DNA of 64,000 nt, taken from positions 620,001 through 684,000 of the forward strand of contig CAVQOH010000001.1 in assembly GCA_963714405.1 (NCBI GenBank), read 5' to 3'. Below are positions 9,857 through 19,408 of the stretch, in pieces (position 1 is the stretch's first letter; each line of letters begins with the position of its first letter). Made by a program: the position numbers and the translations under genes. Below the pieces are notes generated by a model that was given only the letters and a program-made list of their open reading frames with translations, was not told the DNA's origin and ran no database searches. The stretch is from JAZGGS01 sp963714405. Its GTDB lineage: Bacteria; Bacteroidota; Ignavibacteria; Ignavibacteriales; Ignavibacteriaceae.

Positions 9857-11098
9857 TTATGAAATGCCGTGGTTATACTTCTCCGATGAGTCATCCAAAG
9901 ATAATTGCCCGAACATATCCTCAGCATTACGAATATCCTCATCTACTTTTATTGTATAAACAGAAAGCAGTTTTATGATAGAATTTAAATATTCAGGATC
10001 ATCATTAGGCAGGTTTTTTTTAACATTTGCTAAGAAGGCTTTTATATCTTTATCACTTTCGTGAGTAAATAGAACAATAACTTTATTTCCAACAACGCAA
10101 ATTTTATCTTTTTTATTTGTGGAAAGGCGAACTGCATTTTGCAGTTGATTTATATTTAGCAGCTTGGATCTTTTTGCACTTTCATCTAAACAAATGGAAA
10201 GTAATGTAAACACCTGTCCTGTGCTTTTATAAAATGCTATCTGGTTGTTTAAAATAAGTTCAAAATCGCTTAAAGAATAAATATTAGATAAACTGAAAGT
10301 ATCTTTAGGAAGCTCAATTTCGGATACAGATTTATATTTATTCTCTTTATTTGAATCTGTTGGTCCTCTGCGTACAGTGTCCGATTTTGATTTAAAATCT
10401 ACGTAAACTCCTTTATACGGCTCTACAAAATAATTTGCACTAAATTGTCCTTCAGGATGACCTACTTGGGGAAGAATCGTCATCATTCCAGTTTCAGATT
10501 TATGTCCAGATTCAGTCTTTCTCGTTAAATTTATAACGGCCGTTGAATAACCCTTTAAAATATTTACAACCTTTCTTGATGAACTTGCAGCAGGTTCCCC
10601 AACAACATATAAACTGGTAATTCCCATATCCTCAACAACTTCGCTGGTATCTCTGAAAATTCTATTTAGTAAATCAAGGTTTTTAAAACCAACAAATGGT
10701 GTAAGCTCATCAAATACAATTCTTGATGGTTGATATTTTTCAACTACATCAGCAATATCTTTAATATATTCAATCAAATAATCATCAGAATTTTCTGCTA
10801 GTTCGATGTTAGTGGGCGGTGTAACTTTTACAACAACAATTAGGTTTTCATTCATGAAGTGTTGTAAATCAAAATCAATTGAAGCAGCATTGATTAGCAA
10901 GTCCTTCGGTCTTACACTTGTAAAGTACAAACATACCTCGTTTTGCAATGCGCTTTCCATAGCATACTGCAAAGAGAGAAGTGTTCTACCGGATTTTCGA
11001 GCACCAACAAGTAAATAAGATCCTCCCCTATAAAATCCTCCCCAAGCCTGGTCAACCAGAGGGATTCCAGAAGGTACTAACTGAATTTTTTTCTTCAT
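9857..11098 (-). CDS. KaiC/RadA-like ATPase fused to a degenerate GGDEF-like domain; first gene of the EPS operon
   Basis: A 413 aa protein from ATG 11098. Residues 1-215 are a KaiC-type RecA ATPase: SGIPLVDQAWGGFYRGGSYL, P-loop GARKSGRT (32-39), Walker B-like RIVFDEL. The P-loop lysine is arginine, with another lysine three positions earlier, so ATP hydrolysis is uncertain. After a polar linker, residues about 270-400 resemble a shortened GGDEF fold (FELILNNQIAFYKSTGQVFT; LLSICLDE; then KKDKICVVGNKVIVLF where RxGGDEF would sit). The active motif is absent, so it is not a cyclase. It opens the polysaccharide operon. Because PNAG and Pel synthases are switched by c-di-GMP, sometimes through a degenerate GGDEF receptor (PelD), a regulatory role is a reasonable inference. 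No membrane segment is seen. Confidence 0.75.
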   Translation of the reverse strand: MKKKIQLVPSGIPLVDQAWGGFYRGGSYLLVGARKSGRTLLSLQYAMESALQNEVCLYFTSVRPKDLLINAASIDFDLQHFMNENLIVVVKVTPPTNIELAENSDDYLIEYIKDIADVVEKYQPSRIVFDELTPFVGFKNLDLLNRIFRDTSEVVEDMGITSLYVVGEPAASSSRKVVNILKGYSTAVINLTRKTESGHKSETGMMTILPQVGHPEGQFSANYFVEPYKGVYVDFKSKSDTVRRGPTDSNKENKYKSVSEIELPKDTFSLSNIYSLSDFELILNNQIAFYKSTGQVFTLLSICLDESAKRSKLLNINQLQNAVRLSTNKKDKICVVGNKVIVLFTHESDKDIKAFLANVKKNLPNDDPEYLNSIIKLLSVYTIKVDEDIRNAEDMFGQLSLDDSSEKYNHGIS

Positions 11099-11417
11099 AG
11101 CCCTGAGATTTGTTTTCTATATATTGCCAAATATTATGCCGAATGTAAGCACTAATTATTGACTAAAATGCTTAATAGGGATTGTTTTTTGCACTAAAGA
11201 GAGACAAAAAAATGTTCGGTGTATTATTATGCAACATCAAAAAAGTGCGTTTCAGGTCAATTTTCGAAACATTTTTTGCGTCAGAAATGTTACTATTTGC
11301 TAGTATTACAAACCTGCAGGGTAAGATTATACTGTTAAATTTTTACTAAAACGGAGTGGTAAAATAAAGGGATTTTAAATGCTCATAAAAAATAACTCGA
11401 GATAAGAAAGTAACTAT
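11099..11417. other. 319-nt non-coding region upstream of the EPS operon
   Basis: No open frame of note is present. It must contain the promoter of the minus-strand exopolysaccharide operon. One imperfect inverted repeat is visible: an A-run plus TGTTCG at 11206-11218 against CGAAACATTTTTT at 11265-11277, with one unpaired base and a 46-nt loop. This could be a regulator site or chance in AT-rich DNA. Confidence 0.4.
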
Positions 11418-12065
11418 TTAATTTATTGCTTTCTGTTTTTCCCCAACTTCTTTTTCATAATCCGTTCTAAAAATTACATCCCAAAATGGTGAACTAACTC
11501 CAAATCCTTTATCTTCATCTTTAAAATGATGACGAATGTGATGATTTTTTATTTTAAGCCAGAACTTGTTATGCATATTAAAATGATGAACAGCGTAATG
11601 AGTCATATCATAGAAAAGATAACCAATTAAAAACCCACTAAAAAAAGGAAGTACATAAACATTACCAAAGGTTAACCAGAATAATAAAAAAAACACAATA
11701 GCTAAAGGAACGCTTGCAGACGGAGGCATTACTAATCTTTTACTATCATAGGGGTAATCGTGATGAACACCATGAAAAATAAATTTTACGCGCTTACCAA
11801 AATCAGTTTTAACGGGAATATGAAAAATGAACCTGTGCAGTAAATATTCGGCTAAACTCCAAATAAAAATTCCAAAAATAATTAAGCCAAAAATGTAAGG
11901 AAAAGATAATGAGAAAACTGCTACTGCTCGGTACAACAAGTAAGCAATCACCGGAATATAAATGTACAGAGGTACACTAAAATGAACTTTAGAGAAAAAT
12001 TCAATAAAATCGCTTTTAAACATTCTAACAGTTTCATCTTTATTCGAAATAAAATTTTTTGCCAT
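11418..12065 (-). CDS. Fatty acid hydroxylase / sterol desaturase superfamily membrane enzyme
   Basis: A 215 aa integral membrane di-iron oxygenase, starting at ATG 12065. It has about four TM segments and the histidine clusters of the family in order: HRFIFH, HGVHHDYP, HYAVHH and HHIRHHF. The spacing and the HHDYP context match the FA2H/Scs7-type sphingolipid or fatty acid 2-hydroxylases without the cytochrome b5 domain, which is usual for bacterial members. It probably hydroxylates an acyl chain of a membrane lipid (sphingolipid or ornithine lipid), but the substrate cannot be read from sequence. It stands alone: the next gene downstream begins 319 nt away and a 452-nt divergent gap lies upstream. 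Confidence 0.88.
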   Translation of the reverse strand: MAKNFISNKDETVRMFKSDFIEFFSKVHFSVPLYIYIPVIAYLLYRAVAVFSLSFPYIFGLIIFGIFIWSLAEYLLHRFIFHIPVKTDFGKRVKFIFHGVHHDYPYDSKRLVMPPSASVPLAIVFFLLFWLTFGNVYVLPFFSGFLIGYLFYDMTHYAVHHFNMHNKFWLKIKNHHIRHHFKDEDKGFGVSSPFWDVIFRTDYEKEVGEKQKAIN

Positions 12066-12517
12066 GATTATTTCCTTATATTTAGCAAATTTCGATGCAA
12101 ATTTAGTAAAATTATTTAGAAATATAAATCATAATTATTAATATGTGATGCACAATAACCCTAATATAATACAAATGAAATGTATTACTAAACACCTGTT
12201 TTTCCAGTAAATTTCGACAATTATGGCCAGGATTAAACTCATAAATTAAAAGCTAGCGTATTATTATAATATATTTATGTTTTGATAAAACAATCCTGTG
12301 TTTTAATTTAAGGGTGTAATGATTAAAAGTTAGATTTCAAAATAAATATTGATAAAAAAATTTTCAAAATAATCCCAAAAATAAACCTGCCCGATTGTTA
12401 TCAAAATAAATTATTCAATAATATACCCTGAACAGGTTGAGTAATTTTTGATAGTGATATTTAAAATTTCAGGCATATTTTTCAAATTAATTAAAATATT
12501 CCAGGTTGGTAAAATAA
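12066..12517. other. 452-nt divergent intergenic region
   Basis: It separates the fatty acid hydroxylase (leftward) from the NSS symporter (rightward) and should hold both promoters. No convincing gene, terminator or RNA is seen. It is very AT-rich, with many stops in all frames. A loose inverted pair (AACCTG near 12384, CAGGTT near 12433) is too short to interpret. Confidence 0.4.
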
Positions 12518-13891
12518 ATGGAAGAAAAAAGAGAAAGCTGGGGATCAAAAACCGGATTTATACTAGCTGCAGCCGGCTCTGCAATTGGACTAGGAAATAT
12601 TTGGAAATTTCCATACATCGCAGGAGAAAACGGAGGCGCATCATTTATATTTGTTTACCTAATTTGTATAGCAATTATTGGTCTGCCAGTACTAATAGCT
12701 GAAATTCTTATTGGAAGGACTGCACAAAGAGACCCTGTTGGTGCATTCTACAAACTTAGCAATTCGAAATTGTGGGCTAGCGTTGGCGGAATGGGGGTAG
12801 TTGGTGGATTTTTAATTTTATCCTTTTATGCTGTGATTGCCGGAATTGCAGTTGGTTACATCGTTGAATCTATACTGGGTAACTTTAACACATTTACTGA
12901 ATCAACCTCAGCTTCCGATCACTTCAACATGCTTGTTGGAAATATTTATTGGGTACTTGGTTATTTTACATTCTTCATGATATCAACAATGGCCATCGTC
13001 TATGCAGGAATTCAAAAAGGGATTGAACGCGGTAGTAAAATAATGATGCCGATTCTGCTTTTTCTATTAATAATTTTAATGATCCGCGGGATCACACTTG
13101 ATGGTGCATCGGCTGGCATGGATTTTTTATGGAATCCGGACTGGAGCAAAATTGATGCTCAATCTGTTTTAACTGCGCTTGGCCATGCATTTTTTACCCT
13201 AAGTTTAGGAATGGGAGCCATGCTTACTTATGGCAGTTATATGTCAAAAAAGGATAGTGTCCCAAACTCAGCCTTACAAATAGTAGTTCTTGATACAGTA
13301 ATTGCTCTGATTGCAGGTGTAGCAATATTCACTTCTGTTTTTGCAGTTGGGTTAGATCCCGCTGCGGGACCAGGTTTAATTTTTCATACGCTTCCGACTG
13401 TTTTTATAAAGATGCCGGGCGGATACATTTTCTCGATCGTCTTTTTTGTTCTTTTAACAATTGCAGCTTTAACTTCATCAATATCACTGTTGCAGGTTGT
13501 TGTTTCATATTTTGTTGATGAAAGAAAATGGAACAGGCATATAGCTGTTACGGTTCTTGCAGGATTTATATTTCTACTTGGTGTGCCAAGTGCTCTTTCT
13601 TACAATGTTTTAGCCGATTTTAAAATTTTTGGATTAAACTTTTTTGATTTAGTTGATTTCATTGCTTCAAATGTTATCCTTCCTCTTGGAGGAATGCTAA
13701 TTGCAATTTTTGTTGGGTGGGTTTGGGGATTTGATAAGGTTCTAATAAATCTAAAGGAAGGTGCAGAAAAACTATTTGAAGAAAATCCATGGATTATAGT
13801 AGCTTGGAAAATATTCTTAAAATTCTTTGCACCAATATTGATTTTTATAGTTTTCCTTCAATCAATAGGATTTAATAGACAAAATTACTAA
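12518..13891 (+). CDS. Sodium-dependent transporter, NSS/SNF family (LeuT-like)
   Basis: A 457 aa protein starting at ATG 12518. The N-terminus carries the family signature around TM1: WGSKTGFILAAAGSAIGLGN then IWKFPYIAGENGGASF, where the unwound TM1 binds sodium and the amino-acid substrate. About 11-12 TM helices follow (GLPVLIAEILIGR in TM2, AFFTLSLGMGAMLTYGSYM near TM6). It imports an amino acid or related amine with Na+ at the inner membrane; specificity is not readable. The next gene, an AGCS symporter, starts 56 nt later on the same strand, so the two probably form a sodium-driven amino-acid uptake operon. Confidence 0.92.
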   Translation: MEEKRESWGSKTGFILAAAGSAIGLGNIWKFPYIAGENGGASFIFVYLICIAIIGLPVLIAEILIGRTAQRDPVGAFYKLSNSKLWASVGGMGVVGGFLILSFYAVIAGIAVGYIVESILGNFNTFTESTSASDHFNMLVGNIYWVLGYFTFFMISTMAIVYAGIQKGIERGSKIMMPILLFLLIILMIRGITLDGASAGMDFLWNPDWSKIDAQSVLTALGHAFFTLSLGMGAMLTYGSYMSKKDSVPNSALQIVVLDTVIALIAGVAIFTSVFAVGLDPAAGPGLIFHTLPTVFIKMPGGYIFSIVFFVLLTIAALTSSISLLQVVVSYFVDERKWNRHIAVTVLAGFIFLLGVPSALSYNVLADFKIFGLNFFDLVDFIASNVILPLGGMLIAIFVGWVWGFDKVLINLKEGAEKLFEENPWIIVAWKIFLKFFAPILIFIVFLQSIGFNRQNY

Positions 13892-13947
13892 CCTGTTTTA
13901 AGAAATTGCTAGAAAGTTTTACTTAATTCAAAGAAAGCAAAATTTAG

Positions 13948-15537
13948 ATGAAAAAAAGTACAGCTGGTATAATTTCATTTTCTATAATAATTATATTATT
14001 AGTTATTGGGGGGGTTGCATTTTTCGAATCTGTCTGGTCATTCCCCGGCAACTTTGATTTTTTTAAATCTTTCCCAAACGAGGATCTTCCCCTGGGATCA
14101 ATCCCTTTTATGGTAATTGTACTAGTTGGCACAGGAGTTTTTGTAACAATTAAATTAGCAGTTCCGCAAATTCGCTACTTCTGGCATGGTGTTAAAGTTA
14201 CAATGGGCAAATATGATAATCCTGAAGATGAAGGGGATCTGAATCATTTTAGAGCTCTTACAACTGCCCTATCTGCCACAGTTGGTATAGGAAACATAGC
14301 AGGTGTTGCAACTGCAATTTATTATGGAGGACCTGGTGCAATTTTTTGGATGTGGATTACAGCTTTTTTTGGAACAACACTAAAATATGCTGAGGCAACA
14401 CTTGCTGTTGAATATAGAGATTTTGATGATGATGGACACACAGCGGGTGGACCGATGTATACAATTGAAAAAGGACTTGGAAAAAATTGGAGATGGCTGG
14501 CGGTTGCTTTTGCATGCTTTGCTGTGATTTGTTCATTTGCTACTGGTAATGCAATTCAATCATTTACAGTTTCAGATCAGGTATATTCCGAAACTGTACA
14601 ATTACTTGGCGCAAATCATTTTTTAACTCTAAAGCATTCTGTTATAGGAAGTTTTGAACTCTCTGCACAACAGGTATTAAATGGAATTATTCTAGCAACA
14701 ATTGTTGGAATGGTTATCATCGGAGGCATAAAAAGAATAGGAAGAGTTACCGGGTTTCTAGCACCGATTATGGCTGTAATTTATGTTGCTGCCGCATCTT
14801 TAATTCTGCTTTTTAACTATACAGAAATTGGAAGCAGTTTACAACTAATAATTGATATGGCATTTAGTCCTCCCGCAGAAATTGCAGGAGTTGGCGGCGG
14901 AACATTTTTAGTAATACTAAATACTATGCTATGGGGAGTTAAAAGAGGTCTTTATTCAAATGAAGCCGGACAAGGCAGTGCAGCTATAGCACATTCAACT
15001 GCTAAGACAAAATTTGCAATCCGTGAAGGCGCTGTTGCTATGCTGGGTCCATTCATTGATACTATAGTAATATGCACTTTAACAGGATTAGTTATAATTA
15101 TTACCGGAGCATGGCATCATACTGAATTTTTTGTTGCCAGAATTAATCCTGATTTTTCAGGTGAACTACTTAATAGCAGTTTATTAACATCATTTGCGTT
15201 TAAAAATGGATTGAGCTGGCTAACAAGCTACGGTGATAAAATCATAACAATTTCAGTTTTACTGTTTGCTATTTCCACTGCAATAAGTTGGTCTTTCTAT
15301 GGTGATCGCGCTGCAAATTATTTGTTTGGAAAGAAAGCAATACTGCCGTATAAGTGGGTGTTTGTTCTTTTCGTTTTTATAGGTGCCATTGCAGAGCTTG
15401 AAGCAGTTTGGGCTTTTGGTGATGCAGCATTAGGATTTATGACATTCCCCAATTTGATGGCAATAATATTGTTATCTGGGGTATTGAAAAAAATGACGAA
15501 AAAATATTTTTCAATTAAACATAAAGTTTATAAATAG
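13948..15537 (+). CDS. Alanine/glycine:cation symporter (AGCS/AlsT family)
   Basis: A 529 aa protein starting at ATG 13948 with about 11 TM segments. Family marks are clear: TVGIGNIAGVATAIYYGGPG, AFFGTTLKYAEATLAVEYR, GGPMYTIEKGLG and LYSNEAGQGSAAIAHSTAKT. AGCS carriers bring in alanine or glycine with Na+ or H+. It follows the NSS symporter with a 56-nt gap and probably shares its transcript. It ends 20 nt before the convergent PFK gene; no hairpin terminator is evident between them. Confidence 0.93.
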   Translation: MKKSTAGIISFSIIIILLVIGGVAFFESVWSFPGNFDFFKSFPNEDLPLGSIPFMVIVLVGTGVFVTIKLAVPQIRYFWHGVKVTMGKYDNPEDEGDLNHFRALTTALSATVGIGNIAGVATAIYYGGPGAIFWMWITAFFGTTLKYAEATLAVEYRDFDDDGHTAGGPMYTIEKGLGKNWRWLAVAFACFAVICSFATGNAIQSFTVSDQVYSETVQLLGANHFLTLKHSVIGSFELSAQQVLNGIILATIVGMVIIGGIKRIGRVTGFLAPIMAVIYVAAASLILLFNYTEIGSSLQLIIDMAFSPPAEIAGVGGGTFLVILNTMLWGVKRGLYSNEAGQGSAAIAHSTAKTKFAIREGAVAMLGPFIDTIVICTLTGLVIIITGAWHHTEFFVARINPDFSGELLNSSLLTSFAFKNGLSWLTSYGDKIITISVLLFAISTAISWSFYGDRAANYLFGKKAILPYKWVFVLFVFIGAIAELEAVWAFGDAALGFMTFPNLMAIILLSGVLKKMTKKYFSIKHKVYK

Positions 15538-15557
15538 AATTAGTTTAATCCTAAAAC

Positions 15558-16928
15558 TTATTTTGGAGTAGCATCTCCTAAATTATCTATTACAGACCCC
15601 GGTAAAGGAGTATGGCTGCCATTACTCTCACCAGCCAATTTTATGTTACCTTTTGCTAGGTGGTAATAAAGCATATCGTTTTCAATTAAGTAATAAAAGG
15701 CATTTTTGAATTCATCAATTGAAACACTAGCTGTTGCTGCAAGTTTTGCTAATTCATGCGGATCATCAAAATCTGTTTTATTAAGACGAAGCATATACCT
15801 TCGGGCTATATAAAACACTTCTGAACTTGGATCCACCATTCGAACGCGAGTCTTATTTGTTGCTGGATCGAGAATATCTTTAAAGTAAAGTGGAACAAAA
15901 TATCCATTTTGAATTGATACCATTGCACCGCTTCCGCCGTTCAGAATAAACTGAGCAGCAGAAAATCCAAGATCTCTCGTGTATTCCATATCAAAAGGAA
16001 TTGGGTCTGCGCATCTTAATTCATAACCAATATTTTTTGCAACAATTGTAGTTTTTAATCCAAACTCTCTCAGCCGTTCCTGTACTTTTAGTTTTAGAAT
16101 TTCTCCAAAATTAACTTCTGCAATTCTAATATTATCATGTGCATCTCTTTCAATATCAACCAAAAGTTCAAGATCTTCTTCACTTAATCTTTCAACTAAT
16201 CCTTCAGCAAGCAAAGCTACACCATCTGATCTTCCATAGCTTAATCTTTTAATAATTGCACCTACCAATACATCAACTATATGCGAAAGTCCAAGATTTT
16301 TTTCAGGAAATTCTTCCGGAATTAATGTAAGTGTTGCACCTGTTGCTTTGCCAATTCCTAATGCAAGATGCCCTGCTTTTCTTCCCATGGAAACGACAAA
16401 ATACCAGCGCGAAGTTGTCTGAGCATCAACCATAAGGTTTTTTACAACTTCAACTCCAATATGTCTTGCAGTTTGAAAACCAAAAGTAGGAATACCATGA
16501 GGTAAATCAAGATCATTATCAATTGTTTTGGGAACATGGACTACCCTAATTCTACCCGCAGCCATCTCATTAACTTTTAACGCACTGAAAGCAGTATCAT
16601 CGCCGCCGATTGTAATTAGTTTATCAACATTTAACCGTAAAAGTGAGGTAACAGTATTTTCCAGATTCTTGTTATCTTTTGTCGGATTTGCTCTCGAAAT
16701 TCCAATATATGAACCACCCCTAAAATGAATACGACTAACATTATGAATATTGAGTTCCTTAAAATGGGAGATATCACCTTCCATTACCCATCTAAATCCG
16801 TCCTTAATTCCAATAACTTCAATTCCTTCAACAGCTGCACGTATGGTAGCTGCACCTATTACGCTATTTATTCCGGGAGCAGGTCCTCCTCCAACTAGTA
16901 TTGCTAATTTTTTGGGTGCGATTGACAT
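15558..16928 (-). CDS. 6-phosphofructokinase, PPi-type signature
   Basis: A 456 aa protein from ATG 16928. The PfkA fold begins with LVGGGPAPGINSVIGA, then RGGSYIGISRA, GGDD (108-111) and PKTIDNDL (K134). In ATP-dependent enzymes these positions are GGDGS and PGTIDND. The aspartate after GGD and the lysine before TIDND are the known marks of pyrophosphate-dependent enzymes, so this is likely a reversible PPi:fructose-6-phosphate phosphotransferase in glycolysis/gluconeogenesis. SMGRKAGHLALGIGKA and PEEFPE also fit the long group of this family. It lies 48 nt downstream of the helicase gene on the same strand. Confidence 0.85.
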   Translation of the reverse strand: MSIAPKKLAILVGGGPAPGINSVIGAATIRAAVEGIEVIGIKDGFRWVMEGDISHFKELNIHNVSRIHFRGGSYIGISRANPTKDNKNLENTVTSLLRLNVDKLITIGGDDTAFSALKVNEMAAGRIRVVHVPKTIDNDLDLPHGIPTFGFQTARHIGVEVVKNLMVDAQTTSRWYFVVSMGRKAGHLALGIGKATGATLTLIPEEFPEKNLGLSHIVDVLVGAIIKRLSYGRSDGVALLAEGLVERLSEEDLELLVDIERDAHDNIRIAEVNFGEILKLKVQERLREFGLKTTIVAKNIGYELRCADPIPFDMEYTRDLGFSAAQFILNGGSGAMVSIQNGYFVPLYFKDILDPATNKTRVRMVDPSSEVFYIARRYMLRLNKTDFDDPHELAKLAATASVSIDEFKNAFYYLIENDMLYYHLAKGNIKLAGESNGSHTPLPGSVIDNLGDATPK

Positions 16929-16976
16929 TTAATCTCTCTCCAAGATCTCTAAAATGTTATAAACTGTAAGAAATTG

Positions 16977-19161
16977 TTAATGAAGTATTTTCAATTTTGC
17001 AAATTTTAGCATTAATTGTTTAACATTATTATTTTCAAATGAAACTGTTGCCTTAACCATATCGCCTGCCCCTGCAACATCTATTACCTTTCCCAGACCA
17101 AATTTTTCATGCATTACTCTGCTTCCGATTCTAACAGTTTTATTTTCCTGATCAAAATCTTCGTAATCGACTGATTCAAAATACTCGTAATAAACTTCTT
17201 TTTTGGTTTTCCTGTTTGCTTTTCTTCCTATGCCCCCATTAATTTCAAGGAGCGTCGCCGGATCAAGTTCATCAATAAATCTTGAACGGCTTTGGTATGC
17301 AACTTCTCCGAACCTATAGCGAGAGCGTGCATGTGATAAAAATACTTTATTTTCTGCACGGGTAACTCCTACATAGAATAATCTTCTTTCTTCTTCAACA
17401 GAAGCATCAGAATTAAAACGGTTGGCAATTGGAAAAATATCTTCTTCACATCCTGAAATAAACACAATCGGAAATTCAAGACCTTTCGCACTATGAAGTG
17501 TAAGCAGAGTTACGGAATTTTTTTCATCCTCATACATATCAATATCAGCAACCAATGAAACATCTTCAAGGAAATGTTCTAATCCTGAATCTTTATTAGA
17601 ATCTGAAAATTCACTTAAAGCTGAGAGCAATTCATTTAAATTTTCCAATCGGCTTTTAGATTCAGGTGTGTTTTCTGATTTAAACATTCTTATTAATCCA
17701 AGCTCATCAACTAGCGCACGCGTAAGTTCACCAACGGAAAGTTTATCTTTCAGGTCAATGTATTTTTCCAAAAGAAGTCGAAAACCCTTCACATTTTTTT
17801 GAATTCTTTCCTTTATATCTATTACTTCAAAAACTCTCGCCATTGTCTGGTAAAGCGTAATATCGTGTTTTCTTGCAAAGGCAATCATTCTGTTAACAGT
17901 AGTGTTACCAATTCCTCTCTGCGGAAAATTCATAATTCTAAGTAAGCTTTCCTCATCATTCTGGTTTGATAAAACACGGAGATAGGCAATTACATCTTTA
18001 ACTTCTTTCCGCCTGTAAAATTCTACGCCACCAATTATTGTGTAAGGAATTTTTTCCCTTCTGAAAGTATCTTCTAACGCTCTGGATTGTGCATTTGTTC
18101 TGTAGAGAACAGCAAAATCTTTATGTGATAATTTCTTTTTGCTAATCTCTTTTTTCAGGTATTTTGCAATTTGAAACGCTTCATCTTTTTCATCGGCACA
18201 TTTTATTAAAGTTAGCTGTTCACCATCATTGTTTTCAGTCCACAGAGTTTTAACAATCTGCTTTTTATTGTTTTTGATTACAGATCCTGCAGCATCCAGA
18301 ATCATTTTAGTTGAACGATAATTTTGTTCCAAACTGAAAAAGTTTGTGTCTTTTAAAATCTTTTTCAAAATCAAGCATATTATTCAAATTAGCACCGCGC
18401 CAGCTATAAATGCTTTGTGCATCATCACCAACAACAGAAATTTTACAACTTTTTGATATTAACAGTTTTAAAAGTTCGTACTGCGCTTTGTTTGTATCCT
18501 GGAATTCATCTACAAGTATGTATGAAAACTTTTTCTTGTATTTTTGGAGAATTTTCGTATTCGAATTAAAAAGTTCAATTGGTTTAAGTAATAAATCTTC
18601 AAAATCCATCGCATTGTTTGCAACTAGTCTATTCTGGTATTCTTCGTAAACATCAGCTATTTTTTCTTCAATAAATGAGCCTGCATGATCCTTCCTGTAC
18701 TTTTTTGGTGGAATCATGTGGTTTTTAAGGAAGCTAATTCTGTGTCTTATTGAGTTATTTGTAACTCCATCAATATCAATATTAAGCGCTGTAGTAATAT
18801 TGCTTACCAGGGAAAGAGAATCTTCAGTATCGTATATTGAAAAATTGTTTTTATAATGAATGTGCTTTGCTTCAATTCTTAAAATATTTGCAAAAATTGA
18901 ATGGAAAGTTCCCATCCAGAGGTTTTCTGCTTTTTTACCCACAAGTTCTCTAATTCTTTCCTTCATTTCACTGGCAGCTTTATTTGTAAATGTAAGCGCC
19001 AGAATGTTTTCAGGCTTATATTTTTTTGAAAGAAGGTAGGCAATTTTGTAAGTGAGTACCCTTGTTTTACCAGATCCTGCACCCGCAACCACCATTTGTG
19101 GTCCGGTAATATATTCAACAGCTTTTTTTTGCTCTTTGTTAAGTCCTTTTAAATCTACCAT
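16977..19161 (-). CDS. pcrA: UvrD/PcrA-type superfamily 1 DNA helicase, interrupted by a one-base frameshift
   Basis: About 727 aa if corrected. ATG 19161 begins MVDLKGLNKEQKKAVEY. Motifs occur in order: Q motif, Walker A (VVAGAGSGKT), LTFTNKAASEMKERI, GTFHSIFANIL, Walker B VDEFQDTN, GDDAQSIYSWRGA, then in the second frame LEQNYRST, VLYRTNAQSRALE, TLHSAKGLEFPIVF and RRLFYVGVTRA. The C-terminal tail (IGSRVMHEKFGLGKV) is PcrA-like. The break is at 18351-18354: the minus strand has AAAA after GATTTT, and three A would restore KDF-K-DTNFFSLEQNYRS without gap against the family. One extra base fits the total length (3n+1). Either a sequencing indel or a very recent mutation; the rest of the gene is intact. 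Role: 3'-5' unwinding in repair and replication. Confidence 0.9.
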
Positions 19162-19408
19162 TTTCCACTGCTTTTTTGAAAAATTGAAATGCAAATATAT
19201 ATAAAGCAACTACGAATAAAAAGGCAGGAAACAAGTAAAATTTACATTATTTCCTTTGAATTAGGACATTTTTATAAAGAAAGATTCTATTTGGTTGGGT
19301 ATTCTAAACCAGCAATTTGGCACTGTTATAGAAAGCCATTTCTGTTTGAAAGATTTTAATTGCTGAAAAGCACTTAAATATGAAAAAACATTAATAAATT
19401 CTAAGGGT

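Noticed and set aside
6994..9942. Longer start of the TPR-barrel gene reaching into the ATPase gene
   Set aside because: The extra 33 residues have no signal character, while ATG 9843 gives a clear signal peptide.
11206..11277. Inverted repeat upstream of the EPS operon as a defined operator
   Set aside because: The arms are mostly an A-run/T-run, with one unpaired base and a 46-nt loop; chance is too likely in this composition.
18340..18360. Programmed frameshift in the helicase gene
   Set aside because: The needed shift skips one base (+1), the heptamer in frame is not a -1 slippery site, and no stimulatory structure or rare codon is evident. A homopolymer indel is simpler.
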